Source: an uncultured Clostridia bacterium
GTDB taxonomy: Bacteria > Bacillota > Clostridia > Oscillospirales > Acutalibacteraceae
DNA: 64,000 bases
Reading direction: 5' to 3'
Assembly: GCA_937892115.1 (NCBI GenBank)
Contig: CALAUI010000011.1
Location: 1 to 64,000 of the forward strand
This document shows positions 8,152-17,302 of the stretch, piece by piece (position 1 is the first letter of the stretch; every line of letters starts with the position of its first letter). The position numbers and the translations under genes were made by a program. The notes beneath the pieces were generated by a model. The model was given only the letters and a program-made list of their open reading frames with translations, searched no databases and was not told the DNA's origin.

Positions 8152-9372
8152 ATGAAGACTAAAAAAATAACCAAGGGTACTCTTATCACTCTCATTCTCA
8201 TCTTTGCGGTGCTTATTGCCACCGTAATTCTTGAGAATACAATCAACGCTAACTCAATCCTTTTCACCGTTATCAGAAAGGGAGCCGTTTATTCACTTGT
8301 TGCAGTTTCCATGAACCTTCTTAACGGCTTTACGGGTCTGTTTTCGCTGGGTCAGGCGGGCTTTATGCTTCTCGGTGCCTACGCTTATGCGATTCTCACC
8401 ATTCCCGAAAACGTAAGGGATTCCGTTTATTATCTTTTCCGCGGTTCATCCTTCCACTTCTCGACTGTTGATTTCTTTGAAGGTATTTTCGGCAATGAGG
8501 GTGCGGCGGAATTTATAAGTCTGATTCTCGGCGTGTTCATAGCAATCGTCGCTGCGGGTCTTGTGGCGGCTCTTTTCGCGTTCCTTATCGGTCTGCCCGT
8601 ACTCCGCCTCAAGAGCGACTATCTCGCTATCGCAACTCTTGGCTTTGCGGAAATACTCAGAGCCATTTTCCAGTGGGACAAGCTCGGTAAAGTTACCAAC
8701 GGTGCAAACGCCCTGAGAGGTTATCCCACCTTCTCCGACTTCAATATCACAAACGAAAAGGGTATTGTCGTTCTGCGCCTTTCCTCCGTTGTTCCCCTTA
8801 TTATTGCGGGACTTTGCATTTTCGTTATCGTTCTTCTCATCAATTCATCCTACGGCAGAGCATTCAAGGCAGTGCGTGACGATGAAATTGCCGCGGAAGC
8901 AATGGGTATCAACCTTGCAAAGCATAAGAGTCTTTCCTTCTGCATCAGCTCATTCTTCGCGGGTGTAGGCGGTGCTCTCTTCGCAATGTTTGCTTCAACG
9001 GTCCAGGCAAAGACCTTTACCTCCGCTCTGACCTATGAGATTTTCCTCATTGTCGTTATCGGCGGTATCGGCTCCATTTCCGGCAGCTGCATCGCATCCT
9101 TCTTCTATATTGCATGCTCCGAGTGGTGGCTCAGATTCCTTGATAATACCCAGTATATCGGTGATTATCAGATTCCTCTGTTCAGAAACGGCTTCAGAAT
9201 GGTCGTTTTCTCCGTGGTAATCATGATTATCGTTCTTTTCTTCAGAAACGGTATCTTCGGTCACAAAGAGCTTGCGGATATCATTGACGGAAAGAAAAAG
9301 AAAAAGCCGGTTGAAACCGCGGAATCCGTTCCGTCAGATAAAATTTCGGCAGGGGAGGATGAAGCAAAATGA
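8152..9372 (+). CDS. livM: Branched-chain amino-acid ABC transporter permease LivM
   Basis: This 406-residue polytopic permease is the second pore subunit. LivM marks are NGFTGLFSLGQAGFMLLGAY, the segment LRLKSDYLAIATLGFAEILR, and the coupling helix GRAFKAVRDDEIAAEAMGI. GGIGSISGSCIAS follows in the C-terminal membrane region. A soluble Lys/Glu-rich tail of about 35 residues follows the last helix. The gene starts 11 nt after livH with RBS GGAGGGG. Its stop overlaps the livG start by four bases, implying translational coupling. Confidence 0.93.
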   Translation: MKTKKITKGTLITLILIFAVLIATVILENTINANSILFTVIRKGAVYSLVAVSMNLLNGFTGLFSLGQAGFMLLGAYAYAILTIPENVRDSVYYLFRGSSFHFSTVDFFEGIFGNEGAAEFISLILGVFIAIVAAGLVAALFAFLIGLPVLRLKSDYLAIATLGFAEILRAIFQWDKLGKVTNGANALRGYPTFSDFNITNEKGIVVLRLSSVVPLIIAGLCIFVIVLLINSSYGRAFKAVRDDEIAAEAMGINLAKHKSLSFCISSFFAGVGGALFAMFASTVQAKTFTSALTYEIFLIVVIGGIGSISGSCIASFFYIACSEWWLRFLDNTQYIGDYQIPLFRNGFRMVVFSVVIMIIVLFFRNGIFGHKELADIIDGKKKKKPVETAESVPSDKISAGEDEAK

Positions 9373-10214
9373 GTGATAACGTTCTCCACGTTGAAAATAT
9401 AACAATGCAGTTCGGCGGTGTAGTTGCCGTCAACGGACTTAATCTTGATATCCCCGAGGGTAAAATCGTTGCACTTATCGGTCCTAACGGTGCAGGTAAG
9501 ACAACGGCATTCAACTGCATTACGGGTGTTTATGAGCCCACGAACGGTCTTGTTGAGTTCAACGGCAAGACTATCGTACGCAATCATCCGCGCGGCAAGA
9601 TGAAAAAGAATTACAAGGGTCAGGACGGCGACAAATATCACGGTACCGTTGTTGCCAATACCACAGATGTTATTACCAAGGGCGGTATTGCCCGCACCTT
9701 CCAGAATATCCGTCTCTGGAAAACCATGACCGTGTTTGAAAACGTTCTTCTTGCAAAGCACATGAAGGCAAAGCAGAATGTATTTTCCGCAATCTTCCGC
9801 CTCAATAAGAAGGAAGAAGCAAGAATGCGTGAAGAAACCATGAAGCTCCTTGAGGAGCAGGGACTTGACAAGTTCAAGGATGAAATTGCGACAAGTCTTC
9901 CCTACGGCCTTCAGAGACGCCTTGAAATCGCCAGAGCGCTTGCTACGGAGCCGAAGCTTCTTATGCTTGACGAGCCCGCCGCAGGTATGAATCCTCAGGA
10001 AACTCAGGAGCTTGCCGATTTCATCAGGGAAATCAGAGATAAATACAATCTCACCATTTTCCTTATTGAGCATCATATGGACCTTGTAATGAAGATTTCC
10101 GACTATATCTACGTAATTGATTTCGGTACTGAAATCGCGCAGGGCGTTCCCTCCGAAATTCAGTCCAATCAGAAAGTAATTGATGCATATCTGGGGGTTG
10201 CCGAAGATGAGTGA
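9369..10214 (+). CDS. livG: Branched-chain amino-acid ABC transporter ATP-binding protein LivG
   Basis: This 281-residue cytoplasmic ATPase subunit has Walker A GPNGAGKTT, a LivG-type insertion between Walker A and the Q-loop, a signature variant SLPYGLQRRLEIARALA, Walker B LLMLDEPAAGMNP and the switch His in LIEHHMD. It pairs with LivF to energise LivHM. The start overlaps livM by 4 nt. The signature has Gly-Leu-Gln instead of the more usual Gly-Gln-Gln, which is within family variation. Confidence 0.94.
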   Translation: MSDNVLHVENITMQFGGVVAVNGLNLDIPEGKIVALIGPNGAGKTTAFNCITGVYEPTNGLVEFNGKTIVRNHPRGKMKKNYKGQDGDKYHGTVVANTTDVITKGGIARTFQNIRLWKTMTVFENVLLAKHMKAKQNVFSAIFRLNKKEEARMREETMKLLEEQGLDKFKDEIATSLPYGLQRRLEIARALATEPKLLMLDEPAAGMNPQETQELADFIREIRDKYNLTIFLIEHHMDLVMKISDYIYVIDFGTEIAQGVPSEIQSNQKVIDAYLGVAEDE

Positions 10215-10917
10215 TACAATACTGAAAATAGACAATCTCAAGGTAAATTACGGCGGTATTGAAGCCGTAAAAGGCATCAGCTTTGATGTTTCAAAGGGTG
10301 ATATCGTTACCCTTATCGGTGCCAACGGCGCTGGCAAAAGCTCTACTCTCAGAGCTATTGCAGGCCTCGTAAATGTTTCCGGCGGCAGTATTGAGTTCAA
10401 CGGTGAAAACCTTGTGGGACTTGATACCACGGCAATCGTTTCAAAGGGAATTACTCTTGTTCCCGAGGGAAGAAAGATATTCCCCGACCTTACGGTTGAG
10501 GAGAATCTCCGTATCGGTGCATATATGCGCAAGGATGATATCAAGGATGATATGAACCGTGTATATGACCTTTTCCCCAGACTCCGTGAACGTCACTGGC
10601 AGGCAGGCGGTACTCTTTCGGGCGGCGAACAGCAGATGCTTGCCGTAGGCAGAGCAATGATGAGTAAGCCGAAGCTCATTATGATGGATGAGCCCTCACT
10701 GGGACTTGCTCCTCTTGTCGTAAGGGATATCTTTACGATTATCAGAGAAATAAATAAGGAAGGCATCACAGTTCTTCTTATTGAGCAGAATGCAAATATG
10801 GCACTCAAAACCGCCGACTGGGCTTACGTACTTGAAACGGGTAATATCACCATGAAGGGTACCGGTCCCGAGCTTCTTGAAAACGACGATATCAAAGCGG
10901 CTTATCTCGGCAAATAA
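10207..10917 (+). CDS. livF: Branched-chain amino-acid ABC transporter ATP-binding protein LivF
   Basis: This 236-residue cytoplasmic ATPase has Walker A GANGAGKSS, signature LSGGEQQMLAVGRAMM, Walker B LIMMDEPSLGLAP, and LLIEQNANMALKTADWAYVL, which is characteristic of LivF. The chosen ATG overlaps the end of livG by 8 nt. The longer frame from 10180 is rejected because it would extend well into livG and add residues not normal for LivF. It is the last gene of the operon, followed by a strong terminator. Confidence 0.94.
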   Translation: MSDTILKIDNLKVNYGGIEAVKGISFDVSKGDIVTLIGANGAGKSSTLRAIAGLVNVSGGSIEFNGENLVGLDTTAIVSKGITLVPEGRKIFPDLTVEENLRIGAYMRKDDIKDDMNRVYDLFPRLRERHWQAGGTLSGGEQQMLAVGRAMMSKPKLIMMDEPSLGLAPLVVRDIFTIIREINKEGITVLLIEQNANMALKTADWAYVLETGNITMKGTGPELLENDDIKAAYLGK

Positions 10918-10935
10918 CACGCAATTTCATAAATG

Positions 10936-10972
10936 CAGCTCCGTACCGCGTACGGAGCTGTGTACATTTTTT
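10936..10972 (+). terminator. Rho-independent terminator of the liv operon
   Basis: A perfect 11-bp stem CAGCTCCGTAC/GTACGGAGCTG with loop CGC is followed by TGTACATTTTTT. Confidence 0.88.
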
Positions 10973-11008
10973 AACATAGCGTTCACTGTTTTTTTACTTT
11001 TTTATATA

Positions 11009-11037
11009 TTGACAAATATGTAGTTTTATAGTAAAAT
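11009..11037 (+). promoter_or_regulatory. Sigma-A-type promoter upstream of the riboswitch
   Basis: TTGACA (11009-11014), 17 bp, TAAAAT (11032-11037). It fits initiation a few bases before the Mn riboswitch. Confidence 0.8.
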
Positions 11038-11060
11038 TTCCCCACAATGTAATAAACCTC

Positions 11061-11180
11061 GTTAGAGGGGAGTAGCTTAAAACTGCTTTGTCAACAGCCG
11101 TCGGTTTCCGACTGGCAGGCAGTACATGACTTATGTTAGCAAGACCTTTAACATAGCTTTTGCTATGTTGGGGGTTTTTT
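11061..11180 (+). promoter_or_regulatory. yybP-ykoY family (Mn2+) riboswitch with overlapping terminator
   Basis: The conserved 5' element GGGGAGTAGC (11067-11076) and 3' element GCAAGACC (11139-11146) mark the two halves of the yybP-ykoY aptamer, an established Mn2+ sensor. P1 can form between GTTAGAGG (11061-11068) and CCTTTAAC (11145-11152). The same CCTTTAAC strand is the 5' arm of an alternative 13-bp hairpin (11145-11157 with 11162-11174, several wobbles) followed by TTTTTT. The two structures are mutually exclusive. Metal binding that stabilises P1 should therefore prevent termination, giving an ON switch for the downstream ATPase. Confidence 0.88.
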
Positions 11181-11210
11181 CCTTGTAAATCTTTTGAAAG
11201 GGTTTGAAAT

Positions 11211-14015
11211 ATGAAACACTATCTTGAAGAAGCCGCTTCTGTTCTGGCTGAAGTTAAGTCCTCCGAAAACGGTCTTACCTCCGCCGAAGCAGAAAAAAGA
11301 CTTGCCGAGAACGGCAAAAACAAACTTAAAGAAGCTGAAAAAGACAGTCTCTTTAAGAAATTCATCAATTCCCTTGCGGACCCGATGATTATTATGCTTC
11401 TTGTTGCCGCCGCCATTCAGGGCGTTGTTGCGGTTATCGAAGCAGGCGGTAAGCCCGGCATCAAGGATTTTGCAGACGTGCTTGTAATTCTCGTTGTTGT
11501 TATCATCAACACAGTAATGAGTCTTGTTCAGGAAAGTAAATCCGAGGCGGCAATGGATGCCCTTATGGAAATGACTGCCGCAACAAGCCACGTTATCCGT
11601 GACGGTGAGGTCGTTACCGTTAAGAGCGAAGACCTTTGCGTAGGTGATGTTATCGTTCTTGAAGCAGGTGATGCAGTTCCCGCGGACTGCCGTATCCTCG
11701 AGTCCCATTCAATCAAGGCAGAGGAAGCAGCTCTTACCGGTGAATCCGTTCCCGTTAATAAGATTATTGACGTTCTTATGTGCAGGGATGAAAATACCGA
11801 AGTTCCTCTCGGTGACAGAAAGAATATGCTTTACAGCGGCTCGACCATCGTTTACGGCCGCGGCAAGGCAGTCATTACCGCAGTAGGTATGGATACCGAA
11901 ATGGGTAAAATCGCAGATGCTCTTTCCCAGGCAGAGCAGGAGCAGACTCCTCTACAGATTAAAATGGCAGAGCTTTCCGCATTCCTTACAAAGCTCGTTA
12001 TCGGTATTTCCGTTCTCGTATTCGTAGTAGGTATAGTTGAATCACTTATCATTGCCAATAAAAACGGCGAGCCCTTTACATGGGCACTTGTCGGCAATAC
12101 TTCACTCAACACCTTTATTTCGGCTATTGCCCTTGCGGTAGCCGCTATTCCCGAAGGTCTTCCCGCAGTTGTAACCATCATTCTTTCAATCGGTGTTACC
12201 GCCATGTCAAAGAGACAGGCACTTATCCGTAAGCTTACTGCAGTTGAAACCCTCGGCTGTACACAGATTATCTGCTCTGATAAGACCGGTACTCTTACAC
12301 AGAATAAGATGACCGTTGTTGACCATTACGGCGATGACGAGAATCTTCTTGCAACCGGTATGGCACTTTGCTGCGATGCAAATATTGACGCGGCAGGCGT
12401 TGTTACGGGTGAGCCCACCGAGGCGGCTCTCGTAGCTTACGCAAACAGCATTTCGCTCAATAAAAACGATCTTGTTTCGGTTAACCCCAGAATCGGTGAA
12501 GCTCCCTTTGATTCGGGCAGAAAGATGATGTCTACCGTTCATCAGACTCCCGACGGAATCGTTCAGTTTACCAAGGGTGCTCCCGACGTAGTTCTCAAGA
12601 AGTGCAAGTTCGCTTTTGTCAACGGCGAAACCGTTCCCATGACAGACGAAATACTTCAGAATATTGCTGCCGATAATAAGAGAATGGCAGACAAGGCCCT
12701 CAGAGTTCTTGCTCTCGCTCTCAAGAAATATGATTCCGCTCCCGCAGATTTAGACCCCGAAGCGCTTGAATTTGACCTTGTATTTGTCGGCCTTACGGGT
12801 ATGATTGACCCCATCCGTCCCGAAGTTAAGGACGCTATTGAAGAATGCCGTCTTGCAGGTATCCGTCCCGTTATGATTACGGGTGACCATAAGGATACGG
12901 CAGTTGCAATCGGCAGGGAACTCGGCATCATCGCTGATCCTTCTCAGGCAATTCTCGGCGCAGATCTTGATAAGTTCACAGATGAAGAGCTTATTGAAGA
13001 GGTTACCAAGTATTCCGTTTATGCCCGTGTTCAGCCCGAGCATAAGTCAAGAATCGTAAGAGCATGGAAAGCCCGCGGTATGGTTACCGCCATGACCGGT
13101 GACGGCGTAAACGATGCTCCTTCAATAAAGGCAGCCGATATCGGTATCGGCATGGGTATCACCGGTACTGACGTTACCAAGGGCGTTTCCGACATGGTAC
13201 TTGCAGACGATAACTTTGCTACCATCGTCAACGCCGTTGAGGAAGGCAGAAAGATTTACGATAACGTATGTAAGGTTCTCCAGTTCCAGCTTTCAACAAA
13301 CCTTTCCGAAGTTATCATTATGTTCTTCGCTTCCATCCTTCACTTCAACATCCTTGATGCAGTTCATCTGCTCTGGATAAATATGGTTACCGACTCTCTT
13401 CCCGGTCTTGCACTCGGTATGGAAAAAGCCGAAGGTAACCTTATGAAGAGAAAGCCCAGACTTACTTCCGACGGTATCTTCTCCCACGGTGCGGGTGCCG
13501 ATATGGTATGGCAGGGTATTTATCTTGCACTGATTGAAATTGCGGCTTACGTTATCGGCTTCCGTCTTGATGCAGGTAACTTCAGCGGCCTCTTCTTCGC
13601 AGGTGATACAACAGATGTAAATCTTATCCTCGCAAGAGTAAACGCAATGGCAATGGCATTCCTTGTAGTTAACTTTGCCGAAATGATGTGCGCAATCAAT
13701 ATGCGCTCCAGAACGGGCTCACTCTTCTCAAAAGAGATGTTTAAGAATATGAACTGGTGGCTCGTAGGTGCATTCGTTGTGACCTCATTCCTTTCACTTC
13801 TTGCAATTTACTCACCCCTTAACGGTATCTTCCTTCAGGCAGACCTTCCCGCAGACTTCGCCGGATCATATTCACCCGTAAGCTTCCAGTGGATAGGCGA
13901 GGGCTTTGACTTGAGAGAACTTGCAATTTCCATTGCACTTGCTCTTTCAACCATTCCCGCATTTGAAATCGGTAAGGCAATCAGAAGAAAAGTCAACAGC
14001 AAGAATGACATCTGA
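11211..14015 (+). CDS. P2A-type cation-transporting ATPase, probable Mn2+/Ca2+ exporter
   Basis: This 934-residue membrane P-type ATPase has actuator motif TGES (176-179), the M4 motif PEGLP, phosphorylation loop DKTGT with Asp357, hinge motif TGDGVND, and M6 segment NMVTDSLPGLALG. Together these place it with the Ca2+/Mn2+ (P2A) pumps, and the N-terminal cation-ATPase domain is present. The upstream Mn2+ riboswitch argues that manganese export is the physiological role, as for other ATPases under this riboswitch. Calcium transport cannot be excluded from the protein alone. The ATG follows a GAAAGGG ribosome-binding site. The gene is monocistronic, flanked by riboswitch and terminator. It ends in a basic cytoplasmic tail. 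Confidence 0.93.
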   Translation: MKHYLEEAASVLAEVKSSENGLTSAEAEKRLAENGKNKLKEAEKDSLFKKFINSLADPMIIMLLVAAAIQGVVAVIEAGGKPGIKDFADVLVILVVVIINTVMSLVQESKSEAAMDALMEMTAATSHVIRDGEVVTVKSEDLCVGDVIVLEAGDAVPADCRILESHSIKAEEAALTGESVPVNKIIDVLMCRDENTEVPLGDRKNMLYSGSTIVYGRGKAVITAVGMDTEMGKIADALSQAEQEQTPLQIKMAELSAFLTKLVIGISVLVFVVGIVESLIIANKNGEPFTWALVGNTSLNTFISAIALAVAAIPEGLPAVVTIILSIGVTAMSKRQALIRKLTAVETLGCTQIICSDKTGTLTQNKMTVVDHYGDDENLLATGMALCCDANIDAAGVVTGEPTEAALVAYANSISLNKNDLVSVNPRIGEAPFDSGRKMMSTVHQTPDGIVQFTKGAPDVVLKKCKFAFVNGETVPMTDEILQNIAADNKRMADKALRVLALALKKYDSAPADLDPEALEFDLVFVGLTGMIDPIRPEVKDAIEECRLAGIRPVMITGDHKDTAVAIGRELGIIADPSQAILGADLDKFTDEELIEEVTKYSVYARVQPEHKSRIVRAWKARGMVTAMTGDGVNDAPSIKAADIGIGMGITGTDVTKGVSDMVLADDNFATIVNAVEEGRKIYDNVCKVLQFQLSTNLSEVIIMFFASILHFNILDAVHLLWINMVTDSLPGLALGMEKAEGNLMKRKPRLTSDGIFSHGAGADMVWQGIYLALIEIAAYVIGFRLDAGNFSGLFFAGDTTDVNLILARVNAMAMAFLVVNFAEMMCAINMRSRTGSLFSKEMFKNMNWWLVGAFVVTSFLSLLAIYSPLNGIFLQADLPADFAGSYSPVSFQWIGEGFDLRELAISIALALSTIPAFEIGKAIRRKVNSKNDI

Positions 14016-14033
14016 TTATAATTCAAACTTCAG

Positions 14034-14067
14034 TACCTTCCTCAATTTTATTGGGGAAGGTATTTTT
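14034..14067 (+). terminator. Rho-independent terminator
   Basis: A 12-bp stem TACCTTCCTCAA/TTGGGGAAGGTA (one G-T wobble) with loop TTTTA is followed by TTTTT. Confidence 0.9.
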
Positions 14068-14070
14068 CTA

Positions 14071-14099
14071 TTGTATTATCTTTCTTTATTTGATATATT
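14071..14099 (+). promoter_or_regulatory. Sigma-A-type promoter of the glycan/phosphoester/acyl-ester cluster
   Basis: TTGTAT (14071-14076), 17 bp, TATATT (14094-14099) with TGA just upstream (extended -10). Confidence 0.6.
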
Positions 14100-14128
14100 T
14101 ATCTTAATAAACGACAGGGGATGATGTT

Positions 14129-16318
14129 TTGAAAAAAATCGTATCTTTACTCCTTGCTCTCATTATGACTGTTCCTTTCGGAATAATTACCTTTGCAAAG
14201 GGGGAAGGCACTGTGCTCTATGTTTCGGTAAACGGCGATGACTCGGCTTCGGGAGATATTGATTCTCCTCTTGCCACTCTTAAAGGTGCAAAGGAAAAGG
14301 CAAAAACCGTCAAGGGTGACGTTACCGTTTGTTTCAGAGAAGGCACATATACCTTTGACGATACCGTTTACTTTGATTCCTCCGATAAGTCGGACGTGAC
14401 TTACAAAGCATATAAAGACGAGCGTGTTTATTTTACTGCCGCCAAAAGTTATTCCGGTTTTGAGGAATGTACCGTAAACGGAGTCAGAGCGTTCAGAATG
14501 AACGTGGGTACGGATGCCGGAATCACCACGCTCATCAAGGGCGATACAACTCTTAAAAAGACCCGCTGGCCCGAAAAGGGTTATCTTTACCCCGCAGGAG
14601 TAAGCAGTAAATACTGCCTCAATCCCGAAATTGAAGAGAGAGACGGCGGAATATTCCTTTCTTACAGTGCCATGGATGTTCACAAGAAGGATTTGCCGGA
14701 TTTGAAAAATCCCGACCTCGTTGTAGCCCGTATTCTTCATTGGTGGAAGGATGAGCTTCTTCCCGTAAAGACCTATAATGCGGAAAGCGGTCTGATGGAA
14801 TTTACCAAGGGCGCATCCATGAGAATAAACACAACCGACAGATATTTCCTTGAAAATGTTTTTGAAGCTCTTAACGAGCCGGGTGAATGGTATTTTGATA
14901 AGCCCGAGGGTATCCTCTATTATATCCCCGAGGAAAATGAAATCGCCGGGGAGCTTACGCTTCTGGGTGGCAGTCTTGAAACTCTCATCAGCATTACCGG
15001 TGTTGACGGCATTTCCTTTGAAAATATCATCTTCAAGGGTAACGGTTATACCGTAAACCCGTGGCAGGACGGTTCTCAGGCGGCATACGATGCCAAATCC
15101 TGCCTTTCATACGAAAAGGCAAAGAACTTCTACGTTAAAAACTGCGAATTCCGTAATCTTTCATCCTGCGCCGTCTTTATGGGTAAAGCGGTTATGGATG
15201 CCTCAGTTGACAGCTGTGTATTCAACGAAATCGGCGCTCAGGCGGTTTATGTAAGAGGGGATAACGTTGACGTTGACAGCCCCGATGTTACAAAAAATAT
15301 CAAGATAACCAACAACATCATTTCCGGTTACGGCAGAATCTTCTTCAATGCCGTAGGTATTCTTGTCATTCACGCTAATTCCGTGGATGTCTGCAATAAT
15401 GAAATCCACGACGGTTATTATACAGCCATTTCCGTGGGCTGGGTATGGGGCTACGCATATACCGTTACCTACAATAACAAAATCTGCGATAATCTTATCT
15501 ATAATATAGGTCAGGGCTGGCTTTCCGATATGGGAGGTATCTACACTCTCGGCAATCAGCCCGGCACCGTGCTTTCGGGCAATGTTATCCATAACGTAGC
15601 CGCCGACCCCGATGAGGGAGGATACGGCGGATGGGGCATCTATCTTGACGAGGGCTCTGCCTACATTACTGTTGAGAATAATCTCTGCTTTGCCTGCGGC
15701 AGTGACGGTTATCATCTCCACTATGGCTCATATAACACCGTCAGAAACAATATTTTTGCCCTCAACGGTGAATCCCAGGTAAGAATAAATTCCGCTTATG
15801 CAAGGAATCTGCCTGCAGACGGCGGTAAGAAATGTGCGGATTTCATCAATAATATCCTGCTTACGGATAACCACGTACGCACCTATTCCTATGCCCGGTA
15901 CAGAGATTCGTTTGCAGACGAAGGTACGGTTATGTGGGACCTTACCAACGGCGATGATTTGTACATCGGTTATTCCAATGACCTTAAGAAAGCAACCTAT
16001 ATCCGTACTGCGCTTGATAATTCCTATGTTTCCGAGGCGCTGATTTTTGATCCCGGATTCAAAGATGCGGCAAACTTTGACTTTGAGCTTTCCGACGATT
16101 CGCCCGCAGTTAAAGCCGGCTTTGAAAAGTGGGATTATTCTCAGGCAGGTACAATGAAGGGTACCGTAATAGGTATTGAAACCGAGGGCGGTGCGACTCC
16201 TTATAACGGCTCCGCTTCTTCGGTTGAACTCAAGCAGGCGAAGGAACCCCTTCACTTTGTCGTATTGCTCTGGTACAGATTTGTTGATTTTATCAAGTCA
16301 ATTTTCAATATTAAATAA
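14129..16318 (+). CDS. Secreted right-handed beta-helix protein, possible GH141-like glycosidase
   Basis: This 729-residue exported protein has a signal peptide (residues 1-24). The opening VLYVSVNGDDSASGDIDSPL is the start typical of right-handed parallel beta-helix carbohydrate-active proteins. The segments TLKKTRWPEKGYL and EPGEWYFDKPEGILYYIP resemble GH141-type enzymes, followed by repeated N-x-I/N-x-F helix rungs (about residues 290-560). The last 20 residues (HFVVLLWYRFVDFIKSIFNI) form the aromatic amphipathic tail seen on other secreted proteins here. Translation apparently starts at TTG 14129, with CAGGGG upstream. The nearby ATG triplets are out of frame or stop at once. It is the first gene of a four-gene cluster. 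Enzymatic activity is inferred from architecture only. Confidence 0.7.
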   Translation: MKKIVSLLLALIMTVPFGIITFAKGEGTVLYVSVNGDDSASGDIDSPLATLKGAKEKAKTVKGDVTVCFREGTYTFDDTVYFDSSDKSDVTYKAYKDERVYFTAAKSYSGFEECTVNGVRAFRMNVGTDAGITTLIKGDTTLKKTRWPEKGYLYPAGVSSKYCLNPEIEERDGGIFLSYSAMDVHKKDLPDLKNPDLVVARILHWWKDELLPVKTYNAESGLMEFTKGASMRINTTDRYFLENVFEALNEPGEWYFDKPEGILYYIPEENEIAGELTLLGGSLETLISITGVDGISFENIIFKGNGYTVNPWQDGSQAAYDAKSCLSYEKAKNFYVKNCEFRNLSSCAVFMGKAVMDASVDSCVFNEIGAQAVYVRGDNVDVDSPDVTKNIKITNNIISGYGRIFFNAVGILVIHANSVDVCNNEIHDGYYTAISVGWVWGYAYTVTYNNKICDNLIYNIGQGWLSDMGGIYTLGNQPGTVLSGNVIHNVAADPDEGGYGGWGIYLDEGSAYITVENNLCFACGSDGYHLHYGSYNTVRNNIFALNGESQVRINSAYARNLPADGGKKCADFINNILLTDNHVRTYSYARYRDSFADEGTVMWDLTNGDDLYIGYSNDLKKATYIRTALDNSYVSEALIFDPGFKDAANFDFELSDDSPAVKAGFEKWDYSQAGTMKGTVIGIETEGGATPYNGSASSVELKQAKEPLHFVVLLWYRFVDFIKSIFNIK

Positions 16319-16333
16319 AAGGAGATTCTGATT

Positions 16334-17302
16334 ATGTTAAACGGTTTTTGGCAGGTAATTGCCTGGATTGCCACCTTCGGATGCTTTATTGCGGGTATTT
16401 TTACGGGAACAAATAATATGGATTTTACGGGAAATTATAAAAAGAACGTTGAATCTGTTGAGATTTATGAGAATGATTTTGATTCCGCACTTCCCCAGAC
16501 CGATATATATAAGCTTATCAGTGACCACGTCAATTCTCCTCTTCCCGAGGGAAAGACCGCCAAGAAGGTAATCGTTATCGGTTACGACGGCTGCCGTGCG
16601 GATAATCTTGTCATGTGTGAGGACGACGGCGGAATTATGATGCTTCAGAAGGAAGGCAGCGCCGTTCTCTCATACTGCGGCGGTGTAAATTATCCTCAGA
16701 TAAATAAGCAGGATACTTCAACCGCTCCCGGCTGGTGTTCAATGCTTATCGGCAGATGGGCGGGCGAAATCGGTGTCAAGGGCAACGGAATTCCCAAATC
16801 AAATGAATATCTTACCCTTCTTACCACTCTCGTTGAGGATAAAAAAATCGATTCCTCCGCGTTCTATGTTTCATGGGGCGGACATTTTGTTGATGACGAC
16901 TCCACATATATCAACGAAAGACATTATGACGAAGAAAAGGGTCTTAATGTCAATATGCTCAGAGCAGGTGACGATGACGGTACAAAGAAGAACGTCCTTG
17001 ACGACGTAACAAAAGCGGATTGCTCCGATTTTATCTTCTCAATTTTTGAATATTGCGATCATACAGGTCACGACAGCGGATTCTGTATGAATAATCCCGA
17101 TGTCGTTAAAGCATTTGCCGACCAGGAAAAGACCTCTGCCGAAATTCTCAATGCCGTCAAGGCAAGAGAGACTTATGACGAAGAAGACTGGCTCATTATC
17201 ATCACCAGCGACCACGGCGGATATAACAGCTGGCACGGCGGCCCCACCATGCAGGAAAGATATACGTTTATTGTTGCCAATAAAGAGCTTGTTGAGAAAT
17301 AA
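16334..17302 (+). CDS. Alkaline-phosphatase-superfamily enzyme (phosphodiesterase/sulfatase type), membrane-anchored
   Basis: This 322-residue protein has one N-terminal hydrophobic helix (about residues 4-24), so it is probably anchored or exported. The metal-site and nucleophile pattern of the alkaline phosphatase superfamily is visible: YDGCRAD with Asp85, then TSTAPGW with Thr130 as the likely nucleophile, CDHTGHDSG, TSDHGG, and a final His in WHGGPT. It is shorter than classical nucleotide pyrophosphatases (about 450 residues). Candidate substrates are phosphodiesters, phosphoglycerol-type groups or phosphoglycans, and nothing in the sequence chooses among these. AAGGAG lies 9 nt upstream of the ATG. 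The stop overlaps the next gene's ATG by one base (TAATG). Confidence 0.8.
   Translation: MLNGFWQVIAWIATFGCFIAGIFTGTNNMDFTGNYKKNVESVEIYENDFDSALPQTDIYKLISDHVNSPLPEGKTAKKVIVIGYDGCRADNLVMCEDDGGIMMLQKEGSAVLSYCGGVNYPQINKQDTSTAPGWCSMLIGRWAGEIGVKGNGIPKSNEYLTLLTTLVEDKKIDSSAFYVSWGGHFVDDDSTYINERHYDEEKGLNVNMLRAGDDDGTKKNVLDDVTKADCSDFIFSIFEYCDHTGHDSGFCMNNPDVVKAFADQEKTSAEILNAVKARETYDEEDWLIIITSDHGGYNSWHGGPTMQERYTFIVANKELVEK

Noticed and set aside
9261..10241. A 326-codon open frame on the minus strand opposite livG
   Set aside because: It is antisense to a complete, motif-bearing ATPase gene with no promoter or ribosome-binding site of its own.
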